Positions 57,443 to 64,000 of a DNA stretch of 64,000 nt are shown piece by piece (position 1 is the stretch's first letter; each line of letters starts with the position of its first letter). The notes under the pieces were generated by a model, which did no database searches, was not told the DNA's origin, and saw nothing but the letters and a program-made list of their open reading frames with translations. Source of the DNA: Phycisphaerales bacterium (GTDB taxonomy: Bacteria > Planctomycetota > Phycisphaerae > Phycisphaerales > SM1A02); assembly GCA_009691915.1 (NCBI GenBank), contig SIAD01000001.1, positions 372,001 to 436,000 on the forward strand. Reading direction: 5' to 3'. The translations under genes were made by a program, and so were the position numbers.

Positions 57443-58960
57443 GTGACGCTACTTATCACCATGGCTACTGGGTCCTCCCTCAGTCCGGAGACTCTCTTCT
57501 GGTGGGCGGTGCTCGGAGGTGGGGCAAGTTGGGGCCTATGGGGCATGCTCGTCGAACTTGTCGTCCGGCTCCTGCTCGCCTGCGCCATTGTCATTCGCAA
57601 GGGCTCTCGGCCCGCGGTGGCGACGGCGTGGATCTTCGTCGTGCTCGCATTTCCGCTCATCGGAGTCATTGCGTACCTCCTCGTAGGGGAGTCCCACCTT
57701 GGGGCTCGTCGGCGACGGCTCCATAAGGAGATCGTGGCCGCATTTGACAAACCTCAATACCACCGTCACGACGATCCGAGGGCGCACGAGATGGCGTTGG
57801 ATCCGTCGGACATGCAGGTCGCCACTATCGCCGGGAGAATCAGCCATTCTGTACAGCTGGCGGGGAACCAGGCGCGACTCCTGGGCGATGCCACGAGGTC
57901 GGCCGACGCGATGATCTCGGACATCGCCCTCGCAAAGTCTTCTGTCCACATGACGACCTACATCTGGCTCGATGACCGGATCGGCGAAGCCTTCGCGCAG
58001 GCCCTCATGGACGCAGTCTCGCGAGGCGTCGCCTGCCGAGTCCTGGTTGATGACCATGGCTCGGCGCGTTTCCTTCGCTCCCGGCAGTGCCGACAGATGC
58101 GCGCGCGCGGAGTGCGGGTCGTCGCCGCCCTACCGACCCACTACCTGCGCGCACTGTTCCACCGGATCGATGTCCGTAACCACCGCAAGCTGATGGTGGT
58201 TGATGGCCACATCGGATGGCTCGGCAGCATGAACATCGCGGCGGCAGAGTTCGCGATCCAACCAAGGTTCGCTCCCTGGGTCGACTGCATGGTGCGCCTC
58301 GACGGCCCCGTTGCGCGCGAACTCCAGCTTCTGTTCGCCGAAGACTGGTACCTCGACACCAGCGAGTCGTTGGAGCCGCTACTCAGGGAACAGCCGACCT
58401 TTCACAGCGACGGCGTCTGCGCGCAGATCCTCGCGTCGGGGCCCAATTACGACAACGACGCAGTGCGGCGGCTCCTGCTGGCCGCGATCCAGGTCGCCCG
58501 CACGGAAATCGTCCTCACGACCCCGTACTTCGTCCCGGACATGGACATGATCAGCGCGATCTGCGTGGCGGCGCAGCGAGGGGTCGGGGTCCGTGTCGTT
58601 GTGCCGCGGCGCAACAACAGCCGACTGGTCGCCTTGGCAAGTCGAGGTCGTTACGAGACGCTCCTCAGGGCGGGGGTGTCGATCCACGAGTACACACGGG
58701 GACTGCTCCACGCCAAGACGATCACCGTCGATGGTCAATTTGCGATCGTCACTTCGAGCAACCTCGATCGACGGAGCTTCGACATCAATTTCGAGTGCAG
58801 CGCCATCCTCTACAACGATGCATTCACCAGCGAGGTCCGACGGCTCCAGCAGTCGTACATAGACGCCAGTGTGAGCGTTTCGCTGGACGCGTGGACGGAC
58901 CTGCCAATCTTGACTCGATTCAAGCTCAATGTCGCGGCGCTGATTTCGCCGTTGATCTAG
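57443..58960 (+). CDS. cls: cardiolipin synthase (phospholipase D family)
   Basis: The 505-residue enzyme joins two phosphatidylglycerol molecules. It has two N-terminal membrane helices (residues about 20-70, with the VATAWIFVVLAFPLIGVIAYLLVG pattern of cardiolipin synthases) and two HKD motifs: NHRKLMVVDGHIGWLGSMN (about residue 250) and LLHAKTITVDGQFAIVTSSN (about residue 428). The start is GTG 57443 by the -10 position; ATG 57461 is also in frame. Its stop overlaps the convergent gene by CTAG. Confidence 0.92.
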   Translation: MTLLITMATGSSLSPETLFWWAVLGGGASWGLWGMLVELVVRLLLACAIVIRKGSRPAVATAWIFVVLAFPLIGVIAYLLVGESHLGARRRRLHKEIVAAFDKPQYHRHDDPRAHEMALDPSDMQVATIAGRISHSVQLAGNQARLLGDATRSADAMISDIALAKSSVHMTTYIWLDDRIGEAFAQALMDAVSRGVACRVLVDDHGSARFLRSRQCRQMRARGVRVVAALPTHYLRALFHRIDVRNHRKLMVVDGHIGWLGSMNIAAAEFAIQPRFAPWVDCMVRLDGPVARELQLLFAEDWYLDTSESLEPLLREQPTFHSDGVCAQILASGPNYDNDAVRRLLLAAIQVARTEIVLTTPYFVPDMDMISAICVAAQRGVGVRVVVPRRNNSRLVALASRGRYETLLRAGVSIHEYTRGLLHAKTITVDGQFAIVTSSNLDRRSFDINFECSAILYNDAFTSEVRRLQQSYIDASVSVSLDAWTDLPILTRFKLNVAALISPLI

Positions 58961-60636
58961 CCGCCGCTATTGATCGCCGCTGGGAGGCGGCGAATCCGCA
59001 TGGCGCGCCCGCGCGTGGCCGTTTCAGTCGTCGTTTCGCCATCGGGCCATGTGACGGTGATTGAAATGGGCGGGTCCACTTCCGCCGCTGGTGCCCCGAT
59101 GCCAAAGTGCGCGACGGACGACTGATTTGACTGAAACGGCCCACCGCCATGAACCCATCGCGTTTGGACGCGACCATCGCAAGTCAGTTCGATCCGCGCC
59201 CCGACGCCGCGACGATTTCCGGCTGTCTTCAAATCGTCAAGGGACACTTCCACCCAGTCGTCTATTGCGTCGTGCCTATTGGCGAGAACCTGGACGGACT
59301 CGTTGAGGCCGGTGACGACTGCATCGATGTCGCCATCATGATCAAGGTCGGCGAACACGGCGCTCCGATCGCGCCGAGGCTGGCTGAGCCATGGTTGCGA
59401 CTCGTCCGCGACGGTCACGAACCGAGCGCCGTCGCGGCGCATCAGCAGCTTTGGCTGCCGATACTCGCTGTTCATCCTCTCAGCGGTGGCCTCGGGATAG
59501 ACATGGCCGTTGACGACAAAGAGATCTTCGTCCGCGTCGTGGTCGAGGTCCGCAAAGGCAGCGGCCCATCCGCAGAAGGAGCGCGAGGGGACACCGACCC
59601 CATAGCGCGAGGAAGCATCATCGAAGAACCCCGGCTTGCCGGACGCAAAGAGTGTGTTCGTGTCATCACTGAAGACCGTGACGAGCACATCGGGGCGTCG
59701 ATCGGCGTTGACATCGCCGAGTGCGAGCCCCATCGAAGCCTGAGATGCCCCATCGATTGTGGCGGCACATCCCGCGCGCTGTCCGATCTCGCGGAACTTG
59801 AGTCCCCCCATGTTCTCGAGAAGAAAGTTTGGCATCGAGTCGTTCCCGACGAAGAGGTCGACTCGACCATCCCCAGTGAAGTCCGCGGCCAGTGCGTTGA
59901 GGCCGAAACTCGCAGTGGCCGTGCGGATACCTGACACCTCGCTCACATCCGTGAACAGTCCGCCATCGTTGCGATGAAGTCGGTCCGGCTGGGGCACGAG
60001 ACCCCGGGGACCGCCGATCACCCCAATCCCACGGAAATGGGCCACGGGAACGGGATGCAACGGATCGAACTCCAGGTAGTTCGTCACATACAGGTCGAGG
60101 TCGCCATCACCATCGAAGTCAGCAAGTGCCGCACTCGTTGAGAAGTCCCGATCGCGACCGAATCCCGCCTGCTCAGTCGCATCGACAAACCTTCCGTCTC
60201 CAAGGCCGCGATAGAACCGATCCGGTCCGAGGCACGCGACATAGAGATCGTCGAATCCGTCCGAGTCGACATCGCCGACGGCGGATCCGAAACTCCATGC
60301 ATGATGGTCGAGGCCGCTCGCCGCCGTGGCATCTCGGAACTTCATCGATCCGAGGTTTTCATACAGCCGCGCACCAGGCCCGCAGTTCGGACCGGCGAGT
60401 GTCGCGCCGTTGGGGAAGAAGAGATCGAAGTCGCCATCTTGGTCAGAGTCGATGAGCGCGACCCCCCCGCCCTTCACTTCGACGATCTGGGTGCTCGGAT
60501 CGACACCAGAGGTCGAAGTGAAATCGATCCCGCTCGAGGCGGTCACATCCTCGAATCGAATGGGCGGCGGATCGCCCGCGACCCCGGGCGAGACGAGCAG
60601 GACCATCGCCCGCGCAGAGGCAAGAGTCGCAGACAT
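58957..60636 (-). CDS. CRTAC1/ASPIC-UnbV FG-GAP repeat protein, secreted
   Basis: The 559-residue product has an N-terminal signal segment (MVLLVSPGVAG, about residues 10-20), seven or so FG-GAP calcium-binding repeats such as DSDQDGDFDLFFPN, DVDSDGFDDLYVA, DFDGDGDLDLYVTN and DLDHDADEDLFVVN, and a C-terminal ASPIC/UnbV domain (NRRGVGARIELTCDG...ITVTWPDGETTTETATRGRAMRIRR). The family is common in planctomycetes and often follows a TPR lipoprotein, as here. The start overlaps the TPR stop as TGATG. Confidence 0.9.
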   Translation of the reverse strand: MSATLASARAMVLLVSPGVAGDPPPIRFEDVTASSGIDFTSTSGVDPSTQIVEVKGGGVALIDSDQDGDFDLFFPNGATLAGPNCGPGARLYENLGSMKFRDATAASGLDHHAWSFGSAVGDVDSDGFDDLYVACLGPDRFYRGLGDGRFVDATEQAGFGRDRDFSTSAALADFDGDGDLDLYVTNYLEFDPLHPVPVAHFRGIGVIGGPRGLVPQPDRLHRNDGGLFTDVSEVSGIRTATASFGLNALAADFTGDGRVDLFVGNDSMPNFLLENMGGLKFREIGQRAGCAATIDGASQASMGLALGDVNADRRPDVLVTVFSDDTNTLFASGKPGFFDDASSRYGVGVPSRSFCGWAAAFADLDHDADEDLFVVNGHVYPEATAERMNSEYRQPKLLMRRDGARFVTVADESQPWLSQPRRDRSAVFADLDHDGDIDAVVTGLNESVQVLANRHDAIDDWVEVSLDDLKTAGNRRGVGARIELTCDGRVQTRWVHGGGPFQSNQSSVAHFGIGAPAAEVDPPISITVTWPDGETTTETATRGRAMRIRRLPAAINSGG

Positions 60637-61451
60637 CACGGCACGGCATCCTCCGGAACGCGCCCCGTCCGCTTCAATGCCGCCTGTTGCTTCTCGCGGG
60701 CCGCCTCGGCGTCGGCTGGGCGTTCCTTCAGTTCATAGACGCGCGCGAGTTTCCCCCAGACCTCGTAATGATCGGACCAGAGCTGCGACGCCTCCTCGTA
60801 GAGCGCGAGCGCATCCTCGACCTTGTCGAGCCGAAGCGCGCAGTCACCAAGCCGTGCTAGCGACTTGGATCGGTCCCGTGCCCCCTCTGGTGTACCCGGC
60901 AGCAGTTCGAGCGATCGCTCCAGTGCCTGTTGTGCGTCGGCGATCCGGTCCTCGTCGATTGCGATCACACCGAGCCCGAAGTATGAATCGGCGGCGGACG
61001 GAACATGGCCGACGTGCGACTGGAACGCTCGCTTGGCCGCGTCGAGATCCCCGAGGTAATAGCAACTCCACCCGAGGAAGTGATCGACCTGTACCCGGTC
61101 GGCGAACTCCTGCCGACTCGCGAGGCTCTCATCTAGCAGCGGTCTCGCCTGCGCGTACCGCTTCTGTTTGAGGACCGCAACGCCCAGAAGGAACTTGGCC
61201 CGTGCGCAGTCAGGAGCCTCACGGAGGATGGCGCGCAAGACGATTTCGGCATCGAGAAACTGCCCGGATCGCAGCAGCCTCGCGGCAACCGGTAGATTGG
61301 GGTGACCAACGACGGCCGTCACCACTTGGTCGGACGCGATTGCCGAAGTAACCTCTGCGTTGGGTGCAGATGCACCAGTTCCTCCGCACCCCAGACCCGT
61401 CACCGCCAGCGCCAGGAGGGCGACCGTTAAGATCGGTCTGTAAACGAGCAT
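60636..61451 (-). CDS. TPR-repeat lipoprotein
   Basis: The 271-residue product has a lipoprotein signal with lipobox VTGLGC (Cys at about residue 20) and several tetratricopeptide repeats: PDCARAKFLLGVAVLKQKRYAQARPLL, DHFLGWSCYYLGDLDAAKRAFQ, and AALYEEASQ-type units to the end. ATG 61451 is supported by TAGGAT 7 bases before. It is followed by the UnbV-type gene on the same strand, and the pair may act together at the cell surface. Confidence 0.85.
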   Translation of the reverse strand: MLVYRPILTVALLALAVTGLGCGGTGASAPNAEVTSAIASDQVVTAVVGHPNLPVAARLLRSGQFLDAEIVLRAILREAPDCARAKFLLGVAVLKQKRYAQARPLLDESLASRQEFADRVQVDHFLGWSCYYLGDLDAAKRAFQSHVGHVPSAADSYFGLGVIAIDEDRIADAQQALERSLELLPGTPEGARDRSKSLARLGDCALRLDKVEDALALYEEASQLWSDHYEVWGKLARVYELKERPADAEAAREKQQAALKRTGRVPEDAVP

Positions 61452-61458
61452 CCGGAGG

Positions 61459-61464
61459 ATCCTA
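61459..61464 (-). promoter_or_regulatory. -10 element of the TPR lipoprotein gene (leaderless type)
   Basis: Minus-strand TAGGAT ends 7 bases before the ATG at 61451. Confidence 0.55.
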
Positions 61465-61584
61465 TTGTGCGAATCCAACTGGAAAGCCTCACTTTCAGGG
61501 CTATAGTTGTGTGAGTGGTCCCCGAATCGTGGACAGACTGAAACTCCATTCGGATAAGACCGATATTCTCGACTTGATCGCACC

Positions 61585-63243
61585 ATGAACGGACTCGCGC
61601 ACCACTCTATCGCCATACTCGTCGTCGCGGCCCTCACCCCGACGGTTGTCGCTCAGACCCCCTCGCTCCAGCCGCGAATGGGAGCAAAGTTGGATGGTCT
61701 GACTGCGGATCAAGTAGAGCGCTTTGCGATCGGCAAGGAGTTGTTCAGCCGCCCCATCACGATCGAGGAGGGGCTCGGGCCGATCATGAACAAGACCAAC
61801 TGCGGGTCTTGCCATGCCAATCCGCCAGGCGGATGGGGAGCGATCTCGGTGACGAGATTCGGCATCGAGAAGAAGGGCACCTTTTACCTCTATCCGGGCG
61901 AGACGCAGTCCTTGGCTCAGGCGCTCGCAAACAGTTCATTCTGCGCCGAAGTCGTGCCACCCGGTGCGACCGTGGTCCGGACACGGTTCACGAACAGTTC
62001 CATGGCATTCGGCCTCGTCGAGGCGATCCCCGATGCGCAGATCTCGGCCAACGCCGACGACGCCGACGCGAACGAAGATGGGATCAGCGGCCGGGTTCAC
62101 TGGGTGACGCCGCTTGAGACCCCGGGCGGTCCCTTGCGCGCCGGGCGCTTTGGTTGGAAGGCGCAAGTAGCCACCGTCCTCACATTCTCGGGTGACGCTT
62201 CACGCAACGAGATGGGGTTCACGAACCGTCTCTCAAGTGCAGAGAATCCACCCAATGGAGACTTCGCCCGCCTAGTTAGTTGTGACACCGTCGCGGACCC
62301 AGAGGATGTGGCGGATGCCCAGGGGTTCCACTTCATCGACCGGGTGACAGACTTCCAGCGCTTTCTCGCACCGCCTCCACAGACCCCCAAGTCCGGGATG
62401 GCTGGCGAAGTTCTGTTTGACCAGATCGGCTGCACAAAGTGCCATATTGCCCAGTTCACGACCTCGATTGACCCCTCTTTGGAAGATGCCATCCGCGGGG
62501 TGACCATTCGCCCCTACTGCGACTTCCTCCTGCATGACATGGGACTCCTCGCTGACGGCATCAGTGATGGTGCGGCTACCGAAGCGGAGATGCGGACCCC
62601 GACCCTCTGGGGAGTTCGCCGCCGGGATCCGATGCTGCACAATGGCGCGGCGGGCGGTGGTTCATTCCCAAGTCGCGTCGCTATCGCGATCGCGGCGCAT
62701 GGACCCTACGGAGAGGCCGCCGCGAGCGCCGCTGCCTTCGCAGCCCTGTCCAGCGATGGCCAGAGCGCGCTGATTGCATTCCTCAATTCGCTCGGTCGCG
62801 CCGAGTTTGACTTGAGCGGCGACAATCTCGTCGACTTCGTCGACTTCCTGGCTTTGAGGCAGTGTCTCGCCCAAGTTGTAACCAACCCCGACGACGGCTG
62901 CGCCGTTGCGGATCTCAATCAGGACTCGCTCGTCAACGCCGCAGATGTCGACGGGTTCATCGCGGCCTATGAAGGGACCCACAACGACTGCAATCGCAAC
63001 GGTGTTCCTGACCTCAAGGACATCGCCTTGGGCACGAGCACTGATTCTAACGATGACGGGGTCCCCGACGACTGCCTCGCCTGTCACGCGGACCTCGACG
63101 GCAGCGGATTCGTTGACGCCCTCGACCTCACTCCAGTGCTCTCGGGCTGGGGACTCCCAGGTGCGGGTGACATTGACGGAAGTGGTGCCGCAGATGCCTT
63201 GGACCTTGCCATTGTTCTAGCCGCGTGGGGCGACTGCCCCTGA
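61585..63243 (+). CDS. secreted di-haem oxidoreductase-like protein (DUF1111) with dockerin-like C-terminus
   Basis: The 552-residue protein has a signal peptide (to about residue 22, VVAQT), two CxxCH haem-binding motifs (CGSCH near residue 73 and CTKCH near residue 290), and the DUF1111 segment NGRVHWVTPLETPGGPLRAGRFGWKAQVATVLTFSGDASRNEMGFTN. After about residue 405 it carries EF-hand-like/dockerin-like repeats, ending in DIDGSGAADALDLAIVLAAWGDCP. DUF1111 proteins are di-haem electron-transfer or peroxidase relatives. Likely periplasmic or surface-attached. Confidence 0.85.
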   Translation: MNGLAHHSIAILVVAALTPTVVAQTPSLQPRMGAKLDGLTADQVERFAIGKELFSRPITIEEGLGPIMNKTNCGSCHANPPGGWGAISVTRFGIEKKGTFYLYPGETQSLAQALANSSFCAEVVPPGATVVRTRFTNSSMAFGLVEAIPDAQISANADDADANEDGISGRVHWVTPLETPGGPLRAGRFGWKAQVATVLTFSGDASRNEMGFTNRLSSAENPPNGDFARLVSCDTVADPEDVADAQGFHFIDRVTDFQRFLAPPPQTPKSGMAGEVLFDQIGCTKCHIAQFTTSIDPSLEDAIRGVTIRPYCDFLLHDMGLLADGISDGAATEAEMRTPTLWGVRRRDPMLHNGAAGGGSFPSRVAIAIAAHGPYGEAAASAAAFAALSSDGQSALIAFLNSLGRAEFDLSGDNLVDFVDFLALRQCLAQVVTNPDDGCAVADLNQDSLVNAADVDGFIAAYEGTHNDCNRNGVPDLKDIALGTSTDSNDDGVPDDCLACHADLDGSGFVDALDLTPVLSGWGLPGAGDIDGSGAADALDLAIVLAAWGDCP

Positions 63244-63292
63244 CCGAACCAAGACACTCCCCACGAACCCCATGACTACGATGACCGCATCT

Positions 63293-64000
63293 ATGCGAAC
63301 CGGACTCCCCATCGTCGCCTCACTCCTCTTTGCCACCAGCGCGTCGGCGCAGTGGGTGACCTACGCGAACCAGACTTCGACGCGACTTGTCGCGTCGGCA
63401 ACCCTCACGGGGCAGGACAACATCGAGAAGGACTTCGCCTTCGCGGACTTCGATCATGACGGTGATACCGACCTCGTCGTGATGCGGAAGTTCCCGGGAT
63501 CGATCCAGTCCACATGCACTGGATGCGGATTATTCCGTGATCTAATCCTCATGAACGAGAACGGTGTGTTGACCGATCGGACGAGCCTCTACGGCACCGC
63601 CACCGACGCGGCCGGCAGCCAGGGGATGATGGACGAAGCCAACGACCGCGATGTCGAAGCCTTTGATGTCAACAACGACGGGTGGGTGGATCTAATCACG
63701 GCGACCACCATGTCCGACACCGTCAATGCGATGCTTGGTCAGCCGCGCATCTACCGCAACCTCGGCGCCAACGCCTCCGGCCAGTGGCAGGGATTCAAGT
63801 TCGAGGATGCGCGCATCCCGCAGCTCTTTGCCAAGAACGGCACCACCGCGAACCCGCGATTCTGCGACCTTGCGGTGGCCGACTTCAACGGCGACGGATT
63901 CGTCGACCTCTACTTCGTCGATTACGACACTCCGGAGACGAGTGGCACGATCTGCATCGACCTGAACAACGACGGCGACACCTCCGACACGGGCGAGTGT
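63293..64000 (+). CDS. secreted FG-GAP/VCBS-type repeat protein, N-terminal part (runs off the right edge)
   Basis: An open frame of 236 codons without a stop to the window end starts at ATG 63293 with a clear signal peptide (MRTGLPIVASLLFATSASAQ). Then come calcium-type repeats DFDHDGDTDLVVM, DVNNDGWVDLITA, DFNGDGFVDLYFVD. In-frame ATGs at 63272 and 63281 are alternatives. It follows the DUF1111 gene by 49 bases and may share its transcript; TACGAT at 63277-63282 is 10 bases before the ATG. Confidence 0.8.
   Translation, partial: MRTGLPIVASLLFATSASAQWVTYANQTSTRLVASATLTGQDNIEKDFAFADFDHDGDTDLVVMRKFPGSIQSTCTGCGLFRDLILMNENGVLTDRTSLYGTATDAAGSQGMMDEANDRDVEAFDVNNDGWVDLITATTMSDTVNAMLGQPRIYRNLGANASGQWQGFKFEDARIPQLFAKNGTTANPRFCDLAVADFNGDGFVDLYFVDYDTPETSGTICIDLNNDGDTSDTGEC

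Noticed and set aside
1-64000. tRNA, rRNA, CRISPR arrays, insertion sequences
   Set aside because: I looked for T-arm consensus, repeat-spacer regularity, transposase motifs and terminal repeats and found none.

Overview
The window looks like a chromosomal segment of a free-living, GC-rich Gram-negative-type bacterium of the Planctomycetota, most likely class Phycisphaerae. The signs are a DUF1800/DUF1501 pair, CRTAC1/UnbV-type FG-GAP proteins, several secreted proteins ending in dockerin-like repeats of the form D-x-D/N-G-x-x-D-x-x-D-L-x-x-x-L-x-x-W, an H-x-DG prepilin-like domain, an adenosylcobalamin-dependent ribonucleotide reductase with a TSCPD domain, and an outer-membrane set (LptB, LptF, LptG, a PagL-like deacylase) together with HpnH for hopanoids. 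I see no mobile element, CRISPR array, rRNA or tRNA; gene content is housekeeping plus lineage-specific secreted proteins.

Layout: 1-1.6 kb, 3' part missing from ligA (runs off the left edge) and a hotdog protein; 1.6-6.6 kb, a tightly coupled operon (sugar isomerase-like, FmdB-like, membrane protein, DUF1800, DUF1501); 6.6-10.6 kb, DinG-like helicase, ChaN-like lipoprotein, STAS protein, SixA; 10.7-16.2 kb, hutI, map, serA, prolyl oligopeptidase; 16.2-23.6 kb, uvrD/pcrA, dcd, nrdJ, a structured RNA candidate and a Dabb lipoprotein; 23.6-29.6 kb, fbp, a PDZ protein with a hairpin-rich leader, thiolase, two coupled small unknowns, galE, PagL-like; 29.6-41.9 kb, a small-RNA/attenuator candidate, PEGA lipoprotein, lptB, a coupled nuoD-nuoE-unknown-nuoF-ybeY-corC operon, a fused ABC permease, a subtilase-like protein, a 2-hydroxyacid dehydrogenase, hpnH; 42-47.8 kb, ECF sigma factor with membrane partner, rpmI-rplT, a GT-C type membrane protein and a PpiC lipoprotein; 47.8-52 kb, ntrC-like regulator with lptF and lptG; 52-59 kb, murC-murB-ddl-ftsQ, an unknown membrane protein, greA, cardiolipin synthase; 59-64 kb, a UnbV/TPR pair, a di-haem oxidoreductase-like protein and a second FG-GAP protein running off the right edge.

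Two features run through the whole window. Genes inside operons overlap by ATGA, GTGA or TGATG and are presumably translationally coupled. Genes that begin transcription units very often carry a TANNNT hexamer ending 5-8 bases before the start codon and no Shine-Dalgarno, which is the signature of leaderless mRNAs. A smaller set (dcd, rpmI, rplT, hpnH, DUF1501, thiolase, the PDZ gene) has clear Shine-Dalgarno sequences. The strongest candidates for something undescribed are the structured RNA after nrdJ (about 22959-23242), a promoter-plus-terminator unit before the PagL-like gene (about 29599-29717), and the three-hairpin leader of the PDZ gene (25777-25878).
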